From contig VBPQ01000069.1 of NCBI GenBank assembly GCA_005877185.1, positions 1-11,301 of the forward strand: 11,301 nucleotides of DNA, written 5' to 3'. Positions 5,387-11,301 of the stretch are shown here, piece by piece (position 1 is the stretch's first letter; each line of letters starts with the position of its first letter). Under the pieces are notes generated by a model. That model made no database searches and was not told the DNA's origin. It worked only from the letters and a program-made list of their open reading frames with translations. The translations under genes and the position numbers were made by a program. The stretch is from Nitrososphaerota archaeon. Its GTDB lineage: Archaea; Thermoproteota; Nitrososphaeria; Nitrososphaerales; Gagatemarchaeaceae.

Positions 5387-7015
5387 GTGGAGCTACAGGT
5401 GGGAGCTGGCGGAGAGGCGGCGGGGATTACTTTCTCGAATCTACCGTCCCTAGAGCAGAGCAGTGACATCCTCACCCGAGACGTAATCGAGTTTCTGGCG
5501 TTGCTGGTCCGTCGTTTCTCCCGAAGACGTGACGAGCTTCTGCATCGACGGGCTCTGAGGCAGAGGGAGATAGACTCGGGGGTATTCCCGAATTTCCTTC
5601 CTGAGACCAGCTGGGTCCGCGAGGGCGGCTGGAGGATCTGGCCGACCCCTTCAGACCTTCAGGACAGGAGGGTCGAGATCACGGGTCCGTCTGGCGACGC
5701 CAAGATGATGATCAACGCCCTCAATTCGGGGGCAAACACATACATGGCCGACTTCGAGGATTCTCAATCCCCCAACTGGCGTCAGACTATCCAGGGGCAA
5801 GTCAATCTCAGAGACGCGATCGAGGGGGCTATCGAATACGTGAGCCCGGAAGGCAAGACCTACTCTCTTAACGAGAAGGTTGCCACACTCATAGTGCGCC
5901 CCAGGGGTTGGCATCTGCTCGAGAAGCACGTCCTACTTGACGGGGAGCCTGTCTCTGCGGCACTCTTCGACTTCGCCATCTTCGTCTTCAACAACTTCGA
6001 GAGACTCCTGCGCAAGGGGACGGCGCCCTACTTCTATCTTCCAAAGATGGAGAGTCATCTGGAGGCGCGGCTCTGGAACGACGTCTTCAGTCTCACCGAG
6101 GAGGAGTTAGGCATTCCGCGGGGCACCCTGAAAGCGACCGTCCTGATCGAGACTCTCCCCGCCGCCTTCGAGATGGACGAGATTCTCTACGAGCTTAGAG
6201 AGCATTCCTCGGGTCTGAACTGTGGTCGGTGGGACTACATCTTCTCCTTCATCAAGAAGTTGAGTCATCATCCTCGATTCATCCTCCCTGATAGGGGGGC
6301 CGTCACGATGGACAGAGCCTTCCTGGCTGCGTACGTGAACTTGCTGATCAGGACCTGCCACCGTCGAGGAGCTCACGCCATCGGGGGGATGTCTGCCTAC
6401 ATTCCCATAAAGAACGACGAAGAGGCGAACAGCCTCGCCTTTGAAAAGGTGAGGGCGGACAAGGAGAGAGAGGTCCTGCTCGGGCATGACGGCACCTGGG
6501 TCGCCCATCCGGGACTGGTTCAGCTTGCGAGGGAAGTCTTCGACGGCCATATGAAGGGCCCCAATCAGGTCGGCAAGGTCAATGGCGACTTGGAGATCAC
6601 AAGTTCAGACCTCCTCCGTGTCCCGGAGGGAGCGATCACCGAGACAGGTATCAGGACCAACATTAGCGTGGGGGTACAATACATCGACGCCTGGCTAGGG
6701 GGGAAGGGTGCGGTTCCCATCCGGAACCTGATGGAGGATACGGCGACGGCTGAAATCTGCAGGGCCCAGCTCTGGCAGTGGACCCGGCATGGTGCTGTGA
6801 TGAGCGACGGCAGAAGGGTCACCGCGGAGCTCGTCCGCTCCCTAATGAGTCAAGAACTTCACGTACTCGCAGCCGGCGGGGGCGCATCGAAGCGCGACGT
6901 TGCCGCTAGGCTCTTCGAGGGTCTGATTCTCTCGGATGAGTTCGAGGAGTTTCTCACAGGAGTCGCCTACGAAGAGCTTCTCCGCCTCGAGAAATTAGGG
7001 GAGGCTCGAACTTGA
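5387..7015 (+). CDS. aceB: Malate synthase A (glyoxylate shunt)
   Basis: This enzyme condenses glyoxylate with acetyl-CoA to form malate and CoA, the second step of the glyoxylate shunt, in the cytoplasm. At 542 residues it is close to E. coli AceB (533) and matches the A type rather than the longer G type. The family signature is complete at residues 271-286, REHSSGLNCGRWDYIF, including the Mg-binding Asp283. Arg171 in VRPRGWH, Glu255 in IETLPAAFEMDEI and the catalytic-base Asp451 in LMEDTATAE correspond to the known active-site residues. DRRVEITGP and MADFEDSxxPNW are further A-type landmarks near residues 90-130. The GTG start follows a strong GGAGGG. The stop overlaps the TTG start of isocitrate lyase, so the two are translated from one transcript. 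Its close resemblance to bacterial AceB hints at an old transfer from bacteria. Confidence 0.97.
   Translation: MELQVGAGGEAAGITFSNLPSLEQSSDILTRDVIEFLALLVRRFSRRRDELLHRRALRQREIDSGVFPNFLPETSWVREGGWRIWPTPSDLQDRRVEITGPSGDAKMMINALNSGANTYMADFEDSQSPNWRQTIQGQVNLRDAIEGAIEYVSPEGKTYSLNEKVATLIVRPRGWHLLEKHVLLDGEPVSAALFDFAIFVFNNFERLLRKGTAPYFYLPKMESHLEARLWNDVFSLTEEELGIPRGTLKATVLIETLPAAFEMDEILYELREHSSGLNCGRWDYIFSFIKKLSHHPRFILPDRGAVTMDRAFLAAYVNLLIRTCHRRGAHAIGGMSAYIPIKNDEEANSLAFEKVRADKEREVLLGHDGTWVAHPGLVQLAREVFDGHMKGPNQVGKVNGDLEITSSDLLRVPEGAITETGIRTNISVGVQYIDAWLGGKGAVPIRNLMEDTATAEICRAQLWQWTRHGAVMSDGRRVTAELVRSLMSQELHVLAAGGGASKRDVAARLFEGLILSDEFEEFLTGVAYEELLRLEKLGEART
6997..7004 (+). promoter_or_regulatory. Shine-Dalgarno of isocitrate lyase inside aceB
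   Basis: AGGGGAGG within the last codons of malate synthase lies 7 bases before the TTG at 7012. This supports the TTG start and coupled translation of aceA. Confidence 0.55.
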
Positions 7016-8361
7016 AGCTCACTCGAGAGGAGGAGATCGCAAACATTAGGCGAGGTTGGAGGTCCGACCGGTGGAACGGCGTACTTCGCCCATACTCTGC
7101 GGAGTCCGTGTACGCGCTTCGAGGCTCGATCAGAGTAGATCACACGATAGCAAGGCAAACATCTCGAAAGCTTTGGAATCTCCTGAAGACGGAACCCTAC
7201 GTTCCGGCTCTGGGGGCGTTAACTGGCAGTCAAGCGGTCCAGATGGTCCAGGCGGGCCTCAAGGCGATTTACCTCAGCGGCTGGCAGGTCGCCGCAGACG
7301 CGAACCTCGCAGGCCAGACCTATCCGGACCAGAGCTTGTATCCCTCCAACAGTGTGCCGGCTCTCGCCAGGAGAATCAACCAGGCGCTTCAGAGGGCCGA
7401 CCAGATCCAACACGCCGAGGGGAGAGGCGAAATAGACTGGCTCGCGCCGATAGTCGCGGATGGGGAGGCGGGGTTTGGAGGTCCGCTCAACGTGGTCGAG
7501 TTGACAAAGGCGATGATCGAGGCGGGAGTCGCTGCAGTTCACTACGAGGACCAGCTCTCCTCGGAGAAGAAGTGCGGCCACCTGGGAGGCAAAGTCCTTG
7601 TGCCGACCTCGCAGTTCGTCCGCACCCTCGTTGCAGCAAGGCTCGCCGCAGACCTGATGGGTGTTCCCACGATTCTTCTGGCGAGGACCGACGCCTGCAC
7701 AGCGAATCTGATTACCAGCGACGTCGACGCGAGGGATAGAAAGTTCCTCACCGACGAGAGGACGCAGGAGGGCTTCTTCGTGATAGATGGGGGGCTCGAA
7801 GTGGCGATCGAGAGAGGGTTGGCCTACGCCCCATACGCAGACATGATATGGTGCGAGACATCGTCTCCGGACCTCGAAGAGGCAAGGCGGTTCGCGAATG
7901 CAATTCACAACACGTATCCGGAAAAGTTGCTCGCCTACAACTGCTCCTCCTCTTTCAACTGGGAGAGTCGGCTCGACCAAAAGAGTCTGACCTCTTTTCA
8001 GGCGGAGCTGGCGGAGATGGGGTACAATTTCCAGTTCATAACGCTCGCGGGTTTCCACACCATGAACTACTCCATCTTCGAGCTCGCTCGAGCGTACATA
8101 GCGGAGGGCATGTCTGCCTACGCGCGTCTCCAGAGAGGAGAGTTCGAGAAGGAGAGGGAGGGATACAAGGCGGTCAAGCATCAATCCTTCGTCGGCGTCC
8201 CGTATTTTGACGAAGTACAGCGAGCAATCACCGGAGGCGAGACTTCGACCACAGCGATGAGGGGTTCAACCGAGCGCGCCCAATTCGCGGAAAAACCAGA
8301 GATGCCGAGGGTCAAGAAGTCGGATAGGCAGCAACAAGAACAAGAACAACAACATACCTAG
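7012..8361 (+). CDS. aceA: Isocitrate lyase (glyoxylate shunt)
   Basis: This enzyme splits isocitrate into glyoxylate and succinate, bypassing the decarboxylating steps of the TCA cycle. It has 449 residues; E. coli AceA has 434. The catalytic signature SEKKCGHLGGK is present with the active-site Cys188 and His190. Asp150 in VADGEAGFGG is the Mg-binding residue, and WCETSSPD and YNCSSSFNW form the substrate pocket (the usual NCSPSFNW has Ser for Pro here). The C-terminal lid region GETSTTAMRGSTERAQF is intact and is followed by about 20 extra residues rich in Gln and Glu (QQQEQEQQ), encoded by a CAA/GAA repeat tract. The TTG start overlaps the TGA of aceB (TTGA) and follows a good Shine-Dalgarno inside aceB. 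The active enzyme is normally a tetramer. Confidence 0.97.
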   Translation: MKLTREEEIANIRRGWRSDRWNGVLRPYSAESVYALRGSIRVDHTIARQTSRKLWNLLKTEPYVPALGALTGSQAVQMVQAGLKAIYLSGWQVAADANLAGQTYPDQSLYPSNSVPALARRINQALQRADQIQHAEGRGEIDWLAPIVADGEAGFGGPLNVVELTKAMIEAGVAAVHYEDQLSSEKKCGHLGGKVLVPTSQFVRTLVAARLAADLMGVPTILLARTDACTANLITSDVDARDRKFLTDERTQEGFFVIDGGLEVAIERGLAYAPYADMIWCETSSPDLEEARRFANAIHNTYPEKLLAYNCSSSFNWESRLDQKSLTSFQAELAEMGYNFQFITLAGFHTMNYSIFELARAYIAEGMSAYARLQRGEFEKEREGYKAVKHQSFVGVPYFDEVQRAITGGETSTTAMRGSTERAQFAEKPEMPRVKKSDRQQQEQEQQHT

Positions 8362-8397
8362 ACAATTCTGGTCGCGGAGAACTCGACCTGTGTAGGC

Positions 8398-8475
8398 GGC
8401 GTCTGACGCCACTCGATATTGAGTTAGAATTTCTCTCTCTTTTTCTCTGCTCGACTTGAGTTTTCTCTTTCTCGG
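8398..8475 (+). terminator. Probable transcription terminator of the aceBA operon
   Basis: Thirty-six bases after the aceA stop there is a compact hairpin, GGCGT-CTG-ACGCC (8398-8410), directly followed by a second, ACTCG-ATAT-TGAGT (8411-8424, last pair G-T). Pyrimidine runs follow: TTTCTCTCTCTTTTTCTCT (about 8430-8448) and TTTTCTCTTTCTC (about 8461-8473). Archaeal termination mainly needs the T-rich tract. The rest of the gap up to 8648 shows no gene that I can support. Confidence 0.5.
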
Positions 8476-8616
8476 TTCCGCCCCATCCATCGTCTCGGCG
8501 GTGTGCTCATCGGTCATCGGTTCTCCCCCCTCGCAGACCTCCTCAGCGTTCTCTCGATGCAAGTCCCACGACAATATTTGCTTGCGCCAAACCAACGCGT
8601 CACTTTCCGTATCATC

Positions 8617-8626
8617 CTTATAACTC
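8617..8626 (+). promoter_or_regulatory. TATA box of the hypothetical-OsmC unit
   Basis: CCTTATAACT is centred about 27 bases before the ATG at 8649 and no Shine-Dalgarno precedes that ATG. This is the clearest leaderless promoter in the window. Confidence 0.55.
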
Positions 8627-8648
8627 CCAAATCTTACTGTTTTCACCA

Positions 8649-9212
8649 ATGCCCCTGTTTGACCGGAGGCAGGAGTACTCGTGGCCGGTCACCAAGCTCG
8701 AAGGAGTCCATCTTCTGCCAGAGCAGAAAGAATACGCCTTGGACGATGTACTCGTCTTCAACCTGGGCTTCAGGGTCGTCGGCGGGGCGAGGGAGGCGTT
8801 CAATCCCGACGTCTGGACGGTGGCATGGGAAGACTTCGACAAGACTCTCAGGCTCACGGCCAGGACCGCGCTCCTTGCTGCAAGGAGCCCATTCGCGAAG
8901 AGGCTGACTGAGCCACGGAAGGAGGTGAGGAAGGCGTCCTTCTACTGGAGCAGGGACCCGGACCTCCCGTACAGGATATGGCCGCTCATCGTACCCGAGG
9001 ACGGGGGACCCCCAAAGATACCTCTTAACGTCGAGGACGCGAAGACGCAGATGTTCGACTTCGTCAGGCGCTTCGAACTCGCCTGCAGCTCGCTCGGGAG
9101 AGGCTCCCACAGAATCGCGGCCTCCGTCGCAGTGAAGTGGGGGCGGCACAGCTACATCGAGAAGGGCGAGGTGGAGGGAAAGTCGAGACCGGTTGTGGTA
9201 AGGATTGAGTGA
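8649..9212 (+). CDS. Conserved-looking protein of unknown function (187 aa)
   Basis: I do not recognise this family. The protein is soluble by appearance, with no signal peptide or membrane segment and no cysteine motif (a single Cys). It is rich in aromatic and charged residues: SWPVTKLEGVHLLPEQK near the N-terminus, an Arg-rich stretch with LTEPRKEVRKASFYWSRDP in the middle (about residues 86-104), IWPLIVPEDGGPPKIPLN (about 109-126), then an amphipathic helix DFVRRFELACSSLG. It ends in a strand-like segment with VAVKWGRHSYIEKG. A TATA box sits at the leaderless distance. The last 8 bases overlap the TTG start of an OsmC-family gene, so the two are probably co-transcribed; a role linked to oxidative stress or thiol chemistry is possible only by this association. 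Confidence 0.8.
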   Translation: MPLFDRRQEYSWPVTKLEGVHLLPEQKEYALDDVLVFNLGFRVVGGAREAFNPDVWTVAWEDFDKTLRLTARTALLAARSPFAKRLTEPRKEVRKASFYWSRDPDLPYRIWPLIVPEDGGPPKIPLNVEDAKTQMFDFVRRFELACSSLGRGSHRIAASVAVKWGRHSYIEKGEVEGKSRPVVVRIE

Positions 9213-9633
9213 AGGTGTCTGGGAGGCGGAGGTCCAATGGGCGGGGAAGATGCTCTTTCTCGGTTCCGACGACGAAGGCCACACACTCGTCTACGATTCG
9301 AGCGAAGACGGTGTAGGGAGGGGGATCGGCCCGATGCGATCCCTGCTCACTTCCCTCGGTGCCTGCTCCGGGATGGACTTGGTCGCCCTGCTCAGCAAGA
9401 GGAAGCAGAAGCTGGCGTCCCTCAGGGTCCTCCTGAAGGGGGAGCGACCCCAATCCGGATACCCGAGGCCCTACAAGGCGATTGAGGTGAAGTACCTCGT
9501 CTCGGGGGAGGGCTTGAAGAAGGAGGACGTCGATGAAGCAGTCGGGCAGAGCATAGTGAAGTTCTGCAGTGTCGCCGCAACACTCAGGCCCGGCGTCAAG
9601 ATAACTTACTCCTACGAGCTGCTCCCACCCTAG
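9205..9633 (+). CDS. OsmC/Ohr-family protein (YhfA-like)
   Basis: This 142-residue protein has the OsmC fold: an N-terminal beta sheet (VWEAEVQWAGKMLFLGSDDEG), the first redox cysteine in LTSLGACSGMDLVALL (Cys54), a middle strand pair with RVLLKGERP and KAIEVKYLVSGEGL, and the second cysteine in KFCSVAATLRPG (Cys121). In Ohr and OsmC, these two cysteines reduce organic peroxides or other electrophiles using a dithiol partner. Its shape is nearest to the YhfA-like subgroup often called just OsmC family protein, whose substrate is uncertain. The TTG at 9205 is used because the first strand begins only four codons later; the next in-frame start (ATG at 9250) would remove it. It overlaps the upstream unknown gene by 8 bases and ends one base before a convergent dehydrogenase. 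Confidence 0.9.
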   Translation: MSEGVWEAEVQWAGKMLFLGSDDEGHTLVYDSSEDGVGRGIGPMRSLLTSLGACSGMDLVALLSKRKQKLASLRVLLKGERPQSGYPRPYKAIEVKYLVSGEGLKKEDVDEAVGQSIVKFCSVAATLRPGVKITYSYELLPP

Positions 9634-9634
9634 C

Positions 9635-10666
9635 TCAGACGGTGAGAACTATCTTGCCGAAGTGCTCACTCCTCTCCATCCTCTCCTGAGCAGCGCGCGC
9701 ATCCTTCAGAGGATAGACGCTGTCAACCACCTTCTTCAGCTTTCCACTCCTGAAGAGTTCGACCACCTTCAGCAACTCACCCTTGCTCCCCATGTAGCTC
9801 CCGTGGAGACTCAGCTCCCTGCTGAAGACGTACCTCAGGTCCGTGACTCCCTCGGCACCGGTCGTTGCCCCGCAGGTGACGAGCCTCCCGCCCTTCGCCA
9901 GGCTCCTCAGGCTCTTCTCCCACGTTGCCTCGCCAACATGCTCGACCACGACGTCGACCCCACGCTTCCCCGTCAGCTTCCTCGCCTCCTCGGCGATGTC
10001 CTGCGTCCGGTGGTTTATCGTCTGGTCGGCTCCGAGTTCCCTAGCTTTCAGTAGTTTCTCATCGTCACCCGCCGTCGCTATCACGTTCGCGTTGTAGAGC
10101 TTCGCGACCTGAATCGCGGCCGAGCCGACCCCAGACCCAGCACCCAGCACGAGGACGCTCTCGCCCGCCTGAACTCGCGCCTTGTTCACGAGCATGTGAT
10201 ACGCGGTGAGGAAGACGAGCGGGAAGGAGGCCGTCTCAACGAAGCCCATCGCACTTGGTTTTGCGATCAGGTTCGTCCTCGGAACCTTCACCAGCTCGGC
10301 GTACCCACCGTCGACCCCGTAACCCAAGATCGTATAGAAACGGCACTGGTTGTCCATCCCGAGGAGGCACTTCTCGCACCTTCCGCAACTAATCCCGGGG
10401 TTCACGATTACCTCCGCCCCCTTCTCGAACTCCATCTCGGCCCCCGGGACCCATTCCACCACTCCCGAGATGTCGGAGCCGGAAATATGAGGAAGTGGAA
10501 TCTTCACGTTGGGGAGCCCGTTTCTGGCCCAGAGGTCGAGGTGATTGAGCGCGCATGCCCTGACCCTCACCAGAGCTTCGCCATTCTCGGGGACGGGGTC
10601 GGGGGCGTCCTCCTCGTACCGAAGAACCTCGGGTCCTCCATGACGGTGGAACCTAACAGCTTTCAT
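9635..10666 (-). CDS. Zinc-binding MDR-superfamily dehydrogenase/oxidoreductase
   Basis: This 343-residue medium-chain dehydrogenase/reductase should be cytoplasmic and NAD(P)-dependent. It has an N-terminal GroES-like domain (about residues 1-150), then a Rossmann domain with GAGSGVG at 175-181. Cys94, Cys97, Cys100 and Cys108 (GISCGRCEKCLLGMDNQC) form the structural zinc site. The catalytic zinc ligands of classical alcohol dehydrogenases are missing: the Cys position is Asn41 in ALNHLDLW, and the GHE motif is GSD (63-65), as in quinone oxidoreductase-like members. An alcohol dehydrogenase reaction is therefore unlikely; reduction of an enone, quinone or similar is more plausible, with substrate unknown. 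The ATG is preceded, in its own direction, by GGAGGG six bases upstream. Transcription converges with the OsmC unit. Confidence 0.9.
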   Translation of the reverse strand: MKAVRFHRHGGPEVLRYEEDAPDPVPENGEALVRVRACALNHLDLWARNGLPNVKIPLPHISGSDISGVVEWVPGAEMEFEKGAEVIVNPGISCGRCEKCLLGMDNQCRFYTILGYGVDGGYAELVKVPRTNLIAKPSAMGFVETASFPLVFLTAYHMLVNKARVQAGESVLVLGAGSGVGSAAIQVAKLYNANVIATAGDDEKLLKARELGADQTINHRTQDIAEEARKLTGKRGVDVVVEHVGEATWEKSLRSLAKGGRLVTCGATTGAEGVTDLRYVFSRELSLHGSYMGSKGELLKVVELFRSGKLKKVVDSVYPLKDARAAQERMERSEHFGKIVLTV

Positions 10667-10722
10667 GCGCTACCCTCCGACTCGGCTGATCTCCACTTGA
10701 ATAGTTTGGTTCTGACACTCTC

Positions 10723-10734
10723 GGGTTATAACCC
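10723..10734 (-). promoter_or_regulatory. Palindromic TATA region of the MDR dehydrogenase
   Basis: GGGTTATAACCC is a perfect 12-base palindrome about 57-70 bases upstream of the dehydrogenase ATG. Read on the minus strand it contains TTATAA and would start a transcript near 10703, giving a leader that includes the GGAGGG ribosome site. Its symmetry also fits a dimeric regulator or bidirectional use, but no plus-strand gene follows within the window. Confidence 0.45.
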
Positions 10735-10802
10735 TGAGTTACCTTCCCGCCATCTGCTCGGAGGATTGGAGTCGTCGTCTCGTTCCCCTTCACTGCTTCC
10801 CT
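10735..10802 (-). other. Gap between TnpB stop and dehydrogenase promoter; expected element right end
   Basis: No gene is present. In IS200/IS605 elements, the right end and the 3' part of the guide RNA lie just after tnpB, which would place them here. I see no terminal hairpin clear enough to mark the element boundary. Confidence 0.3.
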
Positions 10803-10870
10803 TTACCTCTGGCGGGCCGTCGGGAGCCTCACTCCTCCCTTCGCGAGGATGTTCCTCGCCGCATTGACAT
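10740..10870 (-). ncRNA. Candidate omega RNA region at the 3' end of tnpB
   Basis: Known TnpB guide RNAs come from the 3' end of the gene and the right end of the element. Here the last codons carry a perfect 6-bp hairpin, with plus-strand arms GCGAGG and CCTCGC at 10843-10859 and a 5-base loop. A second is GGGAG/CTCCC at 10822-10839. Both lie in coding sequence, so they may be by-products of the conserved ARNILAKGG codons. The RNA boundaries cannot be fixed from sequence alone. Confidence 0.25.
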
Positions 10871-11301
10871 CCCTATCGATGGAGATGCCACACTTGGGAC
10901 AGTGGAGGGTGCGCCGCTCATTCGGGTACGTTGTCGTTCTCGACCCACATATCGAGCAGTTCACACTCGTTCCTCTCGCTGCCACGTAGGCGACCGGTAT
11001 TCCATCCCATCTCGCCTTGTACTCGACCTGTCTCTGGAGCTCGTAGAAGCTCCACGAGTTGAGCTTCGCTCTATAGGTGGTGCCCTGTCCGTTACCCTTT
11101 CGGTAGAGCCTGCGGATTCTTGTGAGGCCCTCCATCACGATGCCGAACCTCTTCTCCTTCGCCCGCCTGACTATCGATGCGGAGACGTTGTGGAGGAGCC
11201 AACCGACCCTGTTTCGCTGAATCGTTCCGTACTTTCCATAGATGTGTCGCCTGATTCTCACGTCGTTTCGCTTGAAGCGGCTCTTCGTCTCCCTGCATCT
11301 T
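10803..11301 (-). CDS. tnpB: TnpB RNA-guided nuclease (IS200/IS605 family), C-terminal part
   Basis: The frame is open to the right edge of the window, so about 166 residues of the C-terminus are seen and the rest lies outside. An internal GTG at 11261 is not the real start. The visible part contains the RuvC-II glutamate region (GIVMEGLTRIRR), a tyrosine/tryptophan-rich ELQRQVEYKARWDG helix, and the zinc finger CSICG...CPKCG with four cysteines. The RuvC-III aspartate follows in IDRDVNAARNILAKGG, and the protein ends in a short basic tail (LPTARQR). TnpB is a transposon-encoded nuclease guided by an omega RNA derived from the element's right end. It helps retain the element and is ancestral to Cas12. 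Key catalytic residues are intact, so it may be active. No TnpA partner is seen in the window. Confidence 0.92.
   Translation of the reverse strand, partial: RCRETKSRFKRNDVRIRRHIYGKYGTIQRNRVGWLLHNVSASIVRRAKEKRFGIVMEGLTRIRRLYRKGNGQGTTYRAKLNSWSFYELQRQVEYKARWDGIPVAYVAARGTSVNCSICGSRTTTYPNERRTLHCPKCGISIDRDVNAARNILAKGGVRLPTARQR

Noticed and set aside
7219..8184. 321-residue minus-strand frame inside isocitrate lyase
   Set aside because: It is antisense to a gene with complete catalytic motifs and has no recognisable domain; long antisense frames are common in GC-rich DNA.
8266..8517. Minus-strand frame of 83 residues from an ATG at 8517, preceded by GGGGGGAG at a good distance
   Set aside because: It overlaps the 3' end of aceA antisense. 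Its charged part comes from the reverse of a pyrimidine tract and its hydrophobic part from the reverse of the CAA/GAA repeat, so the composition is explained without coding. No known motif is present.
8643..9284. 213-residue minus-strand frame over the unknown gene
   Set aside because: The plus strand has the TATA box, leaderless start and overlap with osmC; the minus frame has none of these and reads as a shadow.
1..11301. CRISPR array, tRNA or rRNA
   Set aside because: No regularly spaced direct repeats, and no cloverleaf or rRNA-like conserved sequence, were seen by eye on either strand.

Overview
The window looks like a GC-rich archaeal chromosome segment, probably from a heterotroph, at the edge of a transposon-bearing region. 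The archaeal assignment rests on three things: TATA-like boxes about 25-35 bases upstream of several start codons that lack a Shine-Dalgarno (leaderless-style promoters), heavy AGG/AGA arginine codon use, and pyrimidine-rich tracts where transcripts should end. The exact phylum cannot be read from this sequence. Non-ATG starts are frequent (TTG or GTG for most genes).

Layout, left to right. Positions 1-270 hold no recognisable gene. Positions 271-920 are the wreck of a class III adenylate/guanylate cyclase-TPR protein: the first part of the cyclase domain and the C-terminal TPR repeats survive in different frames and the middle is gone. Immediately downstream (993-1430) is an intact single-domain cyclic-nucleotide-binding protein. 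Two peptidase-family genes follow: a full-length M3 oligoendopeptidase with an intact HEXXH site (1500-3254) and an M29/aminopeptidase-T-like protein (3282-4400) in which the usual metal ligands appear to be missing. Positions 4401-5386 were at first sight empty, but they carry a strong hairpin and two small paralogous six-cysteine zinc-ribbon proteins (4607-4747 and 5033-5203). Their cysteine spacing is identical and their upstream DNA is also similar, so they form a tandem duplication.

Positions 5387-8361 are an overlapping two-gene operon for the glyoxylate shunt: malate synthase A (aceB) and isocitrate lyase (aceA), both with their signature motifs. Together they turn isocitrate plus acetyl-CoA into malate and succinate, allowing growth on acetate or fatty-acid-derived C2 units. 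A hairpin and T-rich stretch after aceA probably ends the transcript. A second two-gene unit follows: a protein of unknown function (8649-9212) overlapping an OsmC-family peroxidase-like protein (9205-9633). It runs head-on into a zinc-binding MDR dehydrogenase on the minus strand (10666-9635) with only one base between the stop codons. The window ends in the C-terminal part of a TnpB (IS200/IS605 family RNA-guided nuclease), also on the minus strand and cut by the window edge.

No CRISPR array, rRNA or tRNA was recognised. The most distinctive items are the duplicated zinc-ribbon miniproteins, the ligand-less M29 homologue, and the decayed cyclase beside a preserved cNMP-binding protein.
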